A stretch of DNA of 64,000 nt. Origin: Alphaproteobacteria bacterium PA2. Lineage in GTDB: Bacteria; Pseudomonadota; Alphaproteobacteria; Caulobacterales; Caulobacteraceae. Positions 37,372-44,762 of this stretch are shown here, piece after piece. The notes beneath the pieces are model-generated. The model had not been told where the DNA came from, searched no databases, and saw only the letters and a list, made by a program, of their open reading frames with translations. The DNA is taken from assembly GCA_002256425.1 (NCBI GenBank), contig NKIZ01000001.1:3011001-3075000 (forward strand). Direction: 5' to 3'. The position numbers and the translations under genes are program-made. How positions within the stretch are numbered: position 1 is the first letter of the stretch; every line of letters begins with the position of its first letter.

Positions 37372-37379
37372 TTGGTTCC
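37354..37379 (-). promoter_or_regulatory. EcfG-type promoter for nepR-ecfG, interleaved with the phyR promoter
   Basis: On the minus strand GGAAC (37379-37375), 17 bases, CGTA (37357-37354) matches eight of nine consensus bases. It points at nepR and overlaps the phyR promoter almost completely, so one sigma-binding segment of about 33 bp serves both directions. Confidence 0.7.
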
Positions 37380-37421
37380 TTGGGATCGAAAGAATTGGTC
37401 CGTTTGTCAGGGGATCAACAG

Positions 37422-38189
37422 ATGAACTCAGCCCGGAAGATTGCGGCGGACCTGCCCTATCTCAGACGCTATGCAAGATCGCTCACGGGCGATCAGATCC
37501 GCGGAGACGCCTATGTCCGCGCCACCCTGCAGGCCCTGCTGGACGGCGATCTCGAGCTGGAGGAAAGGGATACGCCAAAGGTGGCGCTCTATATGGCGTT
37601 TCACCAGATGTGGGACCGGACCGGCGCCACTCTGGAACAGACGCCCAGGTCCACCCTGGCCTCTGACCAGACCCTGCAGAGGCTTTCGCCGCCGGATCGC
37701 AAGGCGTTCCTCCTGACGGCCATGGAAGGGTTTACCCTCGACGAAGCTGCCGAGATCCTCGCCATGTCCCCCCTCGAGGTCGCCCGGGACATTGCCTCCG
37801 CCCATGCAGACATTGATGCAGCCCTGAAGACCCGGGTCCTGATCATCGAGGATGAACCCATCATCGCCCTGGACATTGAAGGCCTCGTCAGGGAGCTCGG
37901 TCATGATGTGATCGCGGTGGCGCGCACCCGATCTGAAGCCACCGCCGCTGCTGCAGAAGAAGCCCCGGGACTGATTCTGGCTGATATTCAGTTGGCGGAT
38001 GATAGTTCAGGCATAGACGCGGTGAAGGACATTCTCGGCCACGAAAGCATCCCGGTGATCTTCATCACCGCCTTCCCTGAAAGGCTGCTCTCGGGAGATC
38101 GGCCGGAGCCGACCTATCTGATCACCAAGCCCTTCAAGCCCGAGACCGTCAAGGCGGTGATCGGCCAGGCCCTGTTCTTTCACGGGTAA
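37422..38189 (+). CDS. phyR: PhyR, anti-anti-sigma response regulator
   Basis: The 255-residue protein has an N-terminal sigma-factor-like domain (residues 1-130: 'DLPYLRRYARSLTGDQIRGDAYV', 'RKAFLLTAMEGFTLDEAAEILAMSPLEVARDI'). A C-terminal receiver domain follows, with acidic pocket 'IIEDEPIIA', phospho-acceptor Asp188 ('LILADIQLAD') and Lys in 'LITKPFKP'. When phosphorylated it mimics EcfG and captures NepR. The ATG at 37422 has AGGGGAT upstream. It is divergent from nepR-ecfG and has its own EcfG-type promoter. Confidence 0.97.
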   Translation: MNSARKIAADLPYLRRYARSLTGDQIRGDAYVRATLQALLDGDLELEERDTPKVALYMAFHQMWDRTGATLEQTPRSTLASDQTLQRLSPPDRKAFLLTAMEGFTLDEAAEILAMSPLEVARDIASAHADIDAALKTRVLIIEDEPIIALDIEGLVRELGHDVIAVARTRSEATAAAAEEAPGLILADIQLADDSSGIDAVKDILGHESIPVIFITAFPERLLSGDRPEPTYLITKPFKPETVKAVIGQALFFHG

Positions 38190-38205
38190 GAACCTCCGGA
38201 GAATC

Positions 38206-38230
38206 GGAACCTTCCAGACCACGGCGCGTT
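38206..38230 (+). promoter_or_regulatory. EcfG-type promoter for the csbD-like gene
   Basis: GGAAC (38206-38210), 16 bases, CGTT (38227-38230): an exact consensus match, 45 bases before the CsbD-family start. Confidence 0.88.
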
Positions 38231-38273
38231 GTTCAGGAGACCGGATGACGGCCGAAAAAGTGGAGGACCTCCG

Positions 38274-38498
38274 ATGAACTCAGATACCCTTAAGGGCCAA
38301 TGGAAGCAGCTGTCGGGCGAAGCCAAGCGCCAGTGGGGCAAGTTGACCGACGATGACCTGCTGCGGGTCGAAGGCGATGCCGAGAAGCTCGCCGGCGTCG
38401 TGCAACAGCACTATGGCGTCACCCGTGAAGACGCGGACCGCCAGGTCAAGGAATGGCACGACAAGGCCTCAAAGGCCGCTGACAAGGCCAAGATGTGA
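38274..38498 (+). CDS. CsbD-family stress protein
   Basis: The ATG at 38274 gives a 74-residue product, MNSDTLKGQWKQLSGEAKRQ followed by 'WGKLTDDDLLRVEGDAEKLAGVVQQHYGVTREDA', matching the CsbD/YjbJ pattern. It is small, hydrophilic and helical. Family members are among the most strongly induced general-stress proteins, with no defined biochemical role. The gene sits behind an exact EcfG promoter and GGAGG, and overlaps the next lipoprotein gene by one base (TGATG). Confidence 0.93.
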   Translation: MNSDTLKGQWKQLSGEAKRQWGKLTDDDLLRVEGDAEKLAGVVQQHYGVTREDADRQVKEWHDKASKAADKAKM

Positions 38499-38659
38499 TG
38501 GCCCGCCCTTCCCTCAAGACCCTGATCCCCCTGGTCGCTGTACTGGCCTTCGGCTTGACGGCCTGCAACACCATCAAGGGCGCCGGCCGCGACGTCTCGG
38601 CAACAGGCAAGGCGGTATCCGATGCCGCCGCCACAACCCAGCAGGACATGAAGAAGTAG
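38498..38659 (+). CDS. Entericidin-like small lipoprotein
   Basis: This 53-residue frame encodes MARPSLKTLIPLVAVLAFGL then 'TACNTIKGAGRDVSATGKAVSDAAATTQQDMKK'. The lipobox (L-T-A-C, Cys23) and the 'CNTIKGAGRDVSATGKAVSDAA' pattern match entericidin A/B-type peptides. Entericidins are small outer-envelope lipoproteins linked to stress and stationary phase. It is translationally coupled to the CsbD gene and so shares its EcfG promoter. Confidence 0.9.
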   Translation: MARPSLKTLIPLVAVLAFGLTACNTIKGAGRDVSATGKAVSDAAATTQQDMKK

Positions 38660-38750
38660 GCGACGCCCCAGCCTGCGGATCATGGAGGCCTGAAATCGTC
38701 GCAGAAATGCGGCGGTTCCAGGCCTCAACTACCTGAAGCTGGAAAACCCT

Positions 38751-39293
38751 ATGACCGAGAGAACAGACCAGGACCTGCCGCGATACGTCGCGGACGCCGT
38801 CGACGCCATGGCCAAGGTCCACGCTGAGCACCAGCTGGACGCGACCCGTCTGGACCGCCGCATGGCCCAGATGACGGCCTGGCTGGGCCATCCGGCCTTC
38901 AGCATATTCCTGACGGCCTTCGTACTTGCCTGGATTCTCGGGAACCTGTTTGCCCCGGGCATGGGCTTGACCCCGCTTGACCCGCACCCGTTTCCCCTGC
39001 TCGCGGGAGCCGTCGCCCTGGGGGCGCTCTACATGACGGCCATCATTCTGACGACCCAGAGACGCGAGGACCTGAGAGCGGCCCGCAGGGAACAGCTGAC
39101 CCTGGAGTTGGCTATTGTCATTGATCACAAGACGTCAAAATTGATCGAGCTGCTCGAAAGTCTTCGTCTCGATAATCCAAACGTCGCCAACCGGATCGAC
39201 CCGGAGGCCGAGGCAATGTCATCAGCCGCCAACACCCAGATCGTGCTCGAGGCCATCATAAAGACCCACGAGGCGGACCCGGCTTCAGACTGA
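38751..39293 (+). CDS. DUF1003-family membrane protein
   Basis: The 180-residue protein has two transmembrane helices ('HPAFSIFLTAFVLAWILGNLF' and 'PFPLLAGAVALGALYMTAIIL') followed by a cytoplasmic helical part ('TTQRREDLRAARREQLTLELAI'). This pattern, including the Q-x-R-x-D motif, is DUF1003. Function is unknown. It lies in the stress island after the lipoprotein gene. Its 3' end overlaps the convergent kinase gene by nine bases. Confidence 0.85.
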   Translation: MTERTDQDLPRYVADAVDAMAKVHAEHQLDATRLDRRMAQMTAWLGHPAFSIFLTAFVLAWILGNLFAPGMGLTPLDPHPFPLLAGAVALGALYMTAIILTTQRREDLRAARREQLTLELAIVIDHKTSKLIELLESLRLDNPNVANRIDPEAEAMSSAANTQIVLEAIIKTHEADPASD

Positions 39294-40340
39294 AGGTGAC
39301 GGGTCCCCTGCCCTGAGCACGGGCCCAGACATCTCGACCCGGGTTCCTGGCCGGTTGTCCTTCGTCTCGACGTGCGCCTCCAGCTGGTGGGCAAGCGCTT
39401 CAACCAGGTGGGTCCCCATTCCCGACTTCCTGACAATCCCCTCCACCGGCATGCCGACGCCATTGTCGGACACCGAAAGGGTCCATGCGGCGCTGCCGAC
39501 CTTGTAGACAACACGGACAATGCCTGAGCGCTCATTGGGAAAGGCATGTTTGAGGCAGTTGATCACCAGCTCCGTGACGATCAGACCAAGACTGGTCGCT
39601 TCCTGGGATGTGACCGTAGCGGGGTCCGCCTTGACCTCCAGGGTAAGCCCCCGGCCGCCGCGCATCATGGACGAGGCCAGGCTGGAACACAGTTTCTGCA
39701 GGTAGGGCTCTACATCCACCTGACCGGAGTTTGGCTGAAGGTGCTGTTGCACGGCGGCAATGGACATCACCCGATCATGGGCATCCTGGAGATGCAGCCG
39801 GCTCTCCTCTGAAGACACGCCGCGCGCCTTGAGAAGCAGGACGCTGGCGATGATCTGCAGACTGTTGGCCACCCGGTGCTGCATTTCCTGCAGCAGAACC
39901 CCCCGTTCTTCCAGAAGTCGGTCCTTTTCCCGGAGCAAGGCGGCGTTCTCCCGCTCTACCCGTCTGATCTGGGTCACGTCGTTCAGGATCATCAGGATAC
40001 GGGCCTCGGCCGGTGGGCCTTTGACAACCCGTCTCACATCGACAGCCAGGGTATGGGTTGTTCGGTCCGGGTGTCGCAGGTCGGTCTCATACCGGCCAAT
40101 ATCCTCGACGCCCTGAAAGGCGGACTCCACCAGTGTCGCAAGCTGGGGCTTGTTCCATTCCCCTTCGCCGATCGTGGTCAGGGACCGGTTGAGAACCTGA
40201 TCCCTGGGACGGCGGAAGGTCTCACAGAAGCTGTCGCTGACAGCGACCACGAGGGCGTGGCCATCCAGAAGCAGGACCGGAATGTGCGAGGAGAGGACAA
40301 GCGCCTTGCCCAGCTCGATCGACGCGTCGTCTGCCGGCAT
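39285..40340 (-). CDS. PAS-containing HWE/HisKA_2-type sensor histidine kinase
   Basis: The 351-residue soluble protein has an N-terminal PAS domain (about residues 10-125: 'IPVLLLDGHALVVAVSDSFCETF...ILMILNDVTQIRRVE') and a short coiled coil. The phospho-acceptor region 'MQHRVANSLQIIAS' has His155. The ATPase domain is intact, with 'GLIVTELVINCLKHAFP' (N-box), 'VSDNGVGMP' (G1) and 'GMGTHLVEAL' (G2). Kinases of this class commonly phosphorylate PhyR, so it is the likely catalytic kinase of this locus. The PAS ligand is unknown. Confidence 0.9.
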   Translation of the reverse strand: MPADDASIELGKALVLSSHIPVLLLDGHALVVAVSDSFCETFRRPRDQVLNRSLTTIGEGEWNKPQLATLVESAFQGVEDIGRYETDLRHPDRTTHTLAVDVRRVVKGPPAEARILMILNDVTQIRRVERENAALLREKDRLLEERGVLLQEMQHRVANSLQIIASVLLLKARGVSSEESRLHLQDAHDRVMSIAAVQQHLQPNSGQVDVEPYLQKLCSSLASSMMRGGRGLTLEVKADPATVTSQEATSLGLIVTELVINCLKHAFPNERSGIVRVVYKVGSAAWTLSVSDNGVGMPVEGIVRKSGMGTHLVEALAHQLEAHVETKDNRPGTRVEMSGPVLRAGDPSPSV

Positions 40341-40383
40341 GTCTGATGTCCGAACTGAAGTCTGAGCCAGGAAAATTCCTTAG

Positions 40384-40498
40384 CCGCATGTCTTGTCACG
40401 ATATCAGAATACACCGTGAATAATTGCAGCTTATTGTCATAGATCATGTATCTGGGTTTTAGTCGTGAATGACTCGAGAGTGCGGGTTGGATAATATT
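40384..40498. other. AT-rich intergenic stretch
   Basis: This intergenic segment, between the divergent kinase and glycine-zipper genes, is markedly richer in A and T than the rest of the window ('GTGAATAATTGCAGCTTATT', 'GGATAATATT'). It holds no open gene. It probably contains promoters and upstream activating sequence for one or both flanking genes. Confidence 0.5.
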
Positions 40499-40523
40499 GG
40501 AACCTATTATTATAATGCGCGTT
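40499..40523 (+). promoter_or_regulatory. EcfG-type promoter for the glycine-zipper repeat protein
   Basis: GGAAC (40499-40503), 16 AT-rich bases, CGTT (40520-40523): an exact consensus match, 47 bases before the ATG at 40570. Confidence 0.88.
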
Positions 40524-40569
40524 CACCGAGTACATGCGCGACGATGGGTTGCGCTAATGGACTCATCAA

Positions 40570-41430
40570 ATGAAACTCAAAATCATGGCGGTCATACTGG
40601 CCGCAGCCCTGACCCCTACACTAGCTTTCGCACAGCAGAACTGTGAGGAGCGGAAAACTAACCGCGTGGCCGGAACCCTGGCCGGCGCCGCTATCGGCGC
40701 CCTGCTTGGCAATGCCGTAGCAGGCGACGACCGGGCAGCCGGCACGATTCTCGGCGGTATTGGCGGTGGCGTGATCGGCAATCAGCTGGCCAAAGGCGAC
40801 TGTCAGCACGCCTACGGATACTACGATAACAACCGAGTCTGGCACGCCAATCCCAAGAGTTCTGTCGCAGCGACAGGATACTATGACCGCAACGGGAACT
40901 GGATGAACGGCGTCCCCAACGGCTACTATGACCGTCAGGGCCACTGGATCGCTTCGGGCGGAAACACCGTGGCCGCTGGCTATTATGACTCAAACCGTCG
41001 CTGGGTGCCGACCTCTTCCCAGGGGTATTATTCGGATAATGGATCCTGGGTGAATGGCTCGGCCACCGGTCACTATGACAGCCGACGGCGCTGGGTCGCA
41101 GGGCCTGTCACAGGCTACTACAATACCCGAGGACAGTGGATCGCGACCTCTGCGACAGCTCGGGAGAACGCCCGTCCCGGCAACCGTCCCGGCTGGACCG
41201 GCGCCCGGGAAGACACCCGAGGCCGCGAGGTCTGGTTTGATCGGGGAATCCGGCGCTCCATGGCAAACCGGACCATCACTACCAATGACGGGGCCTATGC
41301 CCTCCGCTCCCTGGACGCCATCCGCCGGGATGACGAAGCCCAGAGGCGCAATGACGGCTCCCTGACCCGCGAGGATCAGTCCGACATCATTTCACGCCTC
41401 GATGACTTGAGCCGCGAAATCAACTGGTAA
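40570..41430 (+). CDS. Exported glycine-zipper protein with seven YYD-type repeats
   Basis: The 286-residue product has a signal peptide (about residues 1-21, 'AFAQQ'). A glycine-zipper segment follows ('VAGTLAGAAIGALLGNAVAG', 'AGTILGGIGGGVIGNQLA') of the kind found in outer-membrane or periplasmic stress lipoproteins. Residues about 80-195 hold seven copies of a unit G-[YH]-Y-[DNS]-x4-W spaced 15-25 residues apart. The C-terminal 85 residues are charged and helical ('SIRR', 'DDEAQRRNDGSLTREDQSDI'). I know no characterised protein with this layout. An exact EcfG promoter marks it as part of the general stress regulon. A possible role is binding cell-wall or surface polymer through the aromatic repeats, which is speculation. 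Confidence 0.82.
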   Translation: MKLKIMAVILAAALTPTLAFAQQNCEERKTNRVAGTLAGAAIGALLGNAVAGDDRAAGTILGGIGGGVIGNQLAKGDCQHAYGYYDNNRVWHANPKSSVAATGYYDRNGNWMNGVPNGYYDRQGHWIASGGNTVAAGYYDSNRRWVPTSSQGYYSDNGSWVNGSATGHYDSRRRWVAGPVTGYYNTRGQWIATSATARENARPGNRPGWTGAREDTRGREVWFDRGIRRSMANRTITTNDGAYALRSLDAIRRDDEAQRRNDGSLTREDQSDIISRLDDLSREINW

Positions 41431-41436
41431 ATCAAT

Positions 41437-41471
41437 ATCTTCCGGATCGGGGCTTCCCCGGTCCGGAAGAT
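41437..41471. terminator. Bidirectional terminator hairpin, 16-bp stem
   Basis: ATCTTCCGGATCGGGG (41437-41452) pairs with CCCCGGTCCGGAAGAT (41456-41471) over a CTT loop, with one G-T pair. It sits between two convergent genes, one base from the phnA-like stop. There is no long T-run. Confidence 0.75.
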
Positions 41472-41472
41472 C

Positions 41473-41778
41473 TCAGGACTTCCGGACGAACTCCGCCCGC
41501 AGGACCAGGCCCTTGATGCCTTCATAGCGGCAATCAATCTCCTGATCGTCCCCGGTCAGGCGGATCGACTTGATCACTGTCCCACGCTTCAGGGTCTGGC
41601 CGGCGCCCTTGACCTTCAGGTCCTTGATCAGGGTGACGCTGTCGCCATCGGCCAGCAGGTTGCCGACAGAATCCCGCACCTCGACGGCCGCGTCCGCCTT
41701 ATCCTGCAGGGAAGCTGCACTGACCCACTCTCCGGTCGTCTCGTCGAAAACGAAGTCGTCAGCATTGTCTTCGGCCAT
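41473..41778 (-). CDS. PhnA/YjdM-family protein lacking the zinc ribbon
   Basis: The 101-residue product ends in the PhnA domain: 'VRDSVGNLLADGDSVTLIKDLKVKG', 'LKRGTVIKSIRLTGDDQEIDCRYEGIKGLVLRAEFVRK'. The usual N-terminal Cys4 zinc ribbon of PhnA is replaced by an acidic sequence ('DDFVFDETTGEWVSAASL') without cysteines. The ATG at 41778 has GGAGAG upstream; the open frame reaches 41832. Despite the gene name, PhnA/YjdM is not clearly a phosphonate enzyme and function is unknown. Confidence 0.85.
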   Translation of the reverse strand: MAEDNADDFVFDETTGEWVSAASLQDKADAAVEVRDSVGNLLADGDSVTLIKDLKVKGAGQTLKRGTVIKSIRLTGDDQEIDCRYEGIKGLVLRAEFVRKS

Positions 41779-41938
41779 GGTCTGGTCTCTCCGGAAAGCC
41801 CCTGTCGCAAAGCAGGCGATAGCAGAAGTCACGCCCGGACGCCCCGACTAGTTTGCAGCCAGCCTGTCCCCAGCGGTCGGCCCTTTGTTCTGGCCCCCCT
41901 GCCTCGACTGTTGCAGACTGCCCTCAAAGGGGGGTTTC

Positions 41939-42724
41939 ATGACAATCCAGCTTCGGCAGATCTGCCTCGTTGCGGAAAGGCTCACGCCGGTCATTGACGA
42001 TCTCACCGACATTCTGGGCCTTGAGGCCTGTTACATCGACCCGGGCGTGAAGGTCTTCGGGCTGGAAAACACCCTGCTGCCCATCGGTCGCAATTTCCTG
42101 GAGGTGGTGGCGCCGATCACTGAGAACACCGCCGGCGGGCGCTATCTGCAGCGGCGCGGCGGCGATGGCGGATACATGGTCATCACCCAGGCCGACACGC
42201 GACAGGCCCAGTCTGAAGTCCGCCGTCAGGCGATGGAGAACGGGGTCCGGGTCGCCTATGAGTTCGAGCGGGACGGCTGGAACCTCTGTCAGCTCCATCC
42301 AGGAGACATGGTCGCCGCCTTTCTGGAGGTGGAATGGGACCAGTATGAGGATCTTGCCGGCCACTGGATGCCCGCCGGGGGATCTGGCTGGGAGAAGCAT
42401 GTCCGCCAGGATATCACCTGCGACCTGATCGGCGTTGAGCTTCAGGGCGCCGACCCGGCGGCCCTCGCCGACCTTTGGGGGCGGGTGCTCGGTCAGGAGG
42501 TCCGGGACCAGGATGGAACCCTGACCCTTTCCCTCAACAATGCCGACCTGACCTTTGTCGAGGCGACCGACGGCCGCGGGCCAGGCCTGTCCGGACTGAC
42601 CCTGGCGGTCCGCGACCCGGACGGGATCAGGGCCCGGGCCTCAGCTCGGAACAGGCCGGTTTCGGGATCGCGAATTGATATCGGCGGCGTCTGGTTTGAT
42701 CTGAAGGCCGAGGCGAAAGTCTGA
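41939..42724 (+). CDS. VOC-family (glyoxalase-fold) protein
   Basis: From the ATG at 41939 (preceded by AAAGGGGGG) the product is 261 residues. Two vicinal-oxygen-chelate modules are suggested: residues about 3-125 ('LRQICLVAERLTPVIDDLTDILGLEACYIDPGVKVFGLENTLLPIG') and about 160-258 ('IGVELQGADPAALADLWGRVLG'). It probably binds a small acidic substrate, but catalytic residues are not certain. It is followed two bases later by a GMC oxidoreductase gene, so the pair is an operon. Confidence 0.82.
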   Translation: MTIQLRQICLVAERLTPVIDDLTDILGLEACYIDPGVKVFGLENTLLPIGRNFLEVVAPITENTAGGRYLQRRGGDGGYMVITQADTRQAQSEVRRQAMENGVRVAYEFERDGWNLCQLHPGDMVAAFLEVEWDQYEDLAGHWMPAGGSGWEKHVRQDITCDLIGVELQGADPAALADLWGRVLGQEVRDQDGTLTLSLNNADLTFVEATDGRGPGLSGLTLAVRDPDGIRARASARNRPVSGSRIDIGGVWFDLKAEAKV

Positions 42725-42726
42725 CC

Positions 42727-44325
42727 ATGCTGGAGACCGTCGACGTCCTGATCATTGGGGCTGGCGCCTCGGGCGCGGCAGCGGCCTGGAGCCTTGCGGA
42801 CACGCGGATGCGTATAGTCTGTCTCGACCAGGGGGACTGGCCGAACCCCTCGACCTTTCCATCCGCGGGCCGGGACTGGGAGGCTCGTCAGCATACGGAT
42901 CATAGCTTCAATCCCAGCATCCGACGGGCTGCCGCGGACTATCCGATCAACGAGGATGACTCACCCATCAAGATCGCCAACTATAACGGCGTCGGCGGCG
43001 GGACAGTCCTCTATGCCGGGCACTTCCCACGGTTTCATCCCTCCGACTTCAGGGTGAAGACCCTGGATGGGGTCGCCGATGACTGGCCGATCGACTATGC
43101 GACCCTTGAGCCATTCTACGATCAGAACGACGCCATCATGGGCGTCGCCGGCCTGCGGGGCGACCCTGCAAATCCACTTAAGCCCGAGCGCATGCCTCCC
43201 CTGCCCCTGGGCAAGTCCGCCGCCGCCGTCGCCCGGGGTTTCAACGCCCGGGGCTGGCACTGGTGGCCCTCAGACAGCGCCATCGCCACCCGGGAACACG
43301 AAGGCCGGGCGCCCTGCATCAACCTGGGCCACTGTCTCTATGGCTGCGCCCAGGGCGCCAAGGCCAGCACTGACATCACCTACTGGCCCCTGGCTGTCCG
43401 GGCGGGCGTCGAGGTGCGGACCGGATGCCGGGTGCGGGAGGTCTGCGTCAATGACCAGGGCCGGGCCAGCGGCGTCATCTATTTCGACCCCGAGGGTCGT
43501 GAACAGTTCCAGCCGGCCCACATTGTCATCATGGCCTGCAACGGGGTCGGCACCCCGCGCATTCTGCTGAACTCGAAATCCAAGCTCTTCCCCGATGGCC
43601 TGGCCAATTCCAGCGGTCTGGTCGGCAAGAACCTGATGTTCCACCCCTATGCCGCCATCACCGGCTATTTCGATGAGCCCCTGGACGGCGGACGTGGCCC
43701 CAGCAATGGGCTCTGGAGCCAGGAATTCTATGAGACCGATCTCAGCCGTGGCTTTGTCCGGGGCTATACCTATGAATTCAGTCGCGGGGGCGGGCCGGCC
43801 AGCCAGGCCCTTTCGACCATGGGAACAGGGCGGGTCCCCCTGGGCCCCGGCCACCACAAGGCCTTCCGACAGCGTCTTGACCGGTCCACCGGCATGGTCG
43901 CCATCTGCGAGGACCTGCCCGAACTCCACAATACTGTGACACTCGACGAGACCCTGACCGACGCCCACGGGATCCCGGCGCCCAAAATCACCTATGCCAT
44001 CAGCGACAACAGCCGTCGGATGCTGGACTTCGCCATGGCGCGGGGCGCCGAGGTCATGAAGGCGGCAGGCGCCTATGAGGTGCGCACGGACTCTCCCCTG
44101 GCCTTTGGCGGTTGGCATCTGATGGGTACGGCGCGCATGGGGCGCGATCCCAGGTCCGCCGTGGTCAATGAGTGGGGCAGGACCCATGACGTGAAGAACC
44201 TCTTCGTCATCGACGGCAGTCTTTTCGTCACTTCGGCGGGCGTGAACCCGACTTCGACCATCCAGGCCCTGGCCCTCTATGTCGCAGACGCCATCAAGTC
44301 GCGTCTGGCCAACCTGTTTGATTGA
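42727..44325 (+). CDS. GMC-family FAD-dependent oxidoreductase
   Basis: The 532-residue product has the FAD-binding Rossmann start 'VLIIGAGASGAAAAWSL'. The substrate region contains 'YNGVGGGTVLYAGHFPRF', and the GMC C-terminal catalytic pair lies in 'FGGWHLMGTARMG' (His) and 'GVNPTSTIQALAL' (Asn). Such enzymes oxidise primary or sugar alcohols; together with a small gluconate-2-dehydrogenase-like subunit (next gene) it may pass electrons to a cytochrome. I see no N-terminal Tat signal, so it is either cytoplasmic or exported with the partner. Start ATG at 42727. Confidence 0.9.
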   Translation: MLETVDVLIIGAGASGAAAAWSLADTRMRIVCLDQGDWPNPSTFPSAGRDWEARQHTDHSFNPSIRRAAADYPINEDDSPIKIANYNGVGGGTVLYAGHFPRFHPSDFRVKTLDGVADDWPIDYATLEPFYDQNDAIMGVAGLRGDPANPLKPERMPPLPLGKSAAAVARGFNARGWHWWPSDSAIATREHEGRAPCINLGHCLYGCAQGAKASTDITYWPLAVRAGVEVRTGCRVREVCVNDQGRASGVIYFDPEGREQFQPAHIVIMACNGVGTPRILLNSKSKLFPDGLANSSGLVGKNLMFHPYAAITGYFDEPLDGGRGPSNGLWSQEFYETDLSRGFVRGYTYEFSRGGGPASQALSTMGTGRVPLGPGHHKAFRQRLDRSTGMVAICEDLPELHNTVTLDETLTDAHGIPAPKITYAISDNSRRMLDFAMARGAEVMKAAGAYEVRTDSPLAFGGWHLMGTARMGRDPRSAVVNEWGRTHDVKNLFVIDGSLFVTSAGVNPTSTIQALALYVADAIKSRLANLFD

Positions 44326-44333
44326 AACCGCTC

Positions 44334-44762
44334 ATGGCCCTGACAGAACAACAGCTTGCAGACTTCCGGATCATCGCCGGACGCATGATCCCGGCTGAGG
44401 ACGGCGCCCTTGGCGCAGATGATCCGGTCATCTTCGCTGATATCAGTTCAAGCTTGAACGACATTGCACCGGCGATTGTAAGCGTTCTCGACGCGGTGAC
44501 GTCTGAAGGTCCCGGAAACTTCGCCGCCCTGCCTCCGGAGGGGCAGGACACCATCCTGCAGAAGGTCCAGGCAGCTTTGGGCATGACCTTCTGGGCCGCC
44601 GTCCAGCGGGTGACCCTCTGCTATTACCGCGACGATCGCGTGCTCAGGTCGCTCGGCCTGCGCCCTGGTCCGCCCTTCCCCCGCGGGCAGGTTCTGGAAC
44701 AGGGCGACTGGACACTGCTGGACCCAGTAAAGGCCAGGGAGCCCTTCTGGCGGAAGGCCTAG
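44334..44762 (+). CDS. Small subunit-like protein next to the GMC oxidoreductase (gluconate 2-dehydrogenase subunit 3-like)
   Basis: The 142-residue product begins [20 protein letters not shown], followed by '[16 protein letters not shown]' and '[53 protein letters not shown]'. The size, helical start and context match the gluconate 2-dehydrogenase subunit 3 family, but no Tat signal is visible. It begins eight bases after the GMC stop and probably forms a complex with it. Its TAG stop shares CTAG with the convergent malate synthase stop. Confidence 0.7.
   Translation: MALTEQQLADFRIIAGRMIPAEDGALGADDPVIFADISSSLNDIAPAIVSVLDAVTSEGPGNFAALPPEGQDTILQKVQAALGMTFWAAVQRVTLCYYRDDRVLRSLGLRPGPPFPRGQVLEQGDWTLLDPVKAREPFWRKA

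Noticed and set aside
40800..41160. Regularly spaced repeats that might suggest a CRISPR array
   Set aside because: They are in-frame protein repeats with variable bases and spacing, without identical direct repeats.
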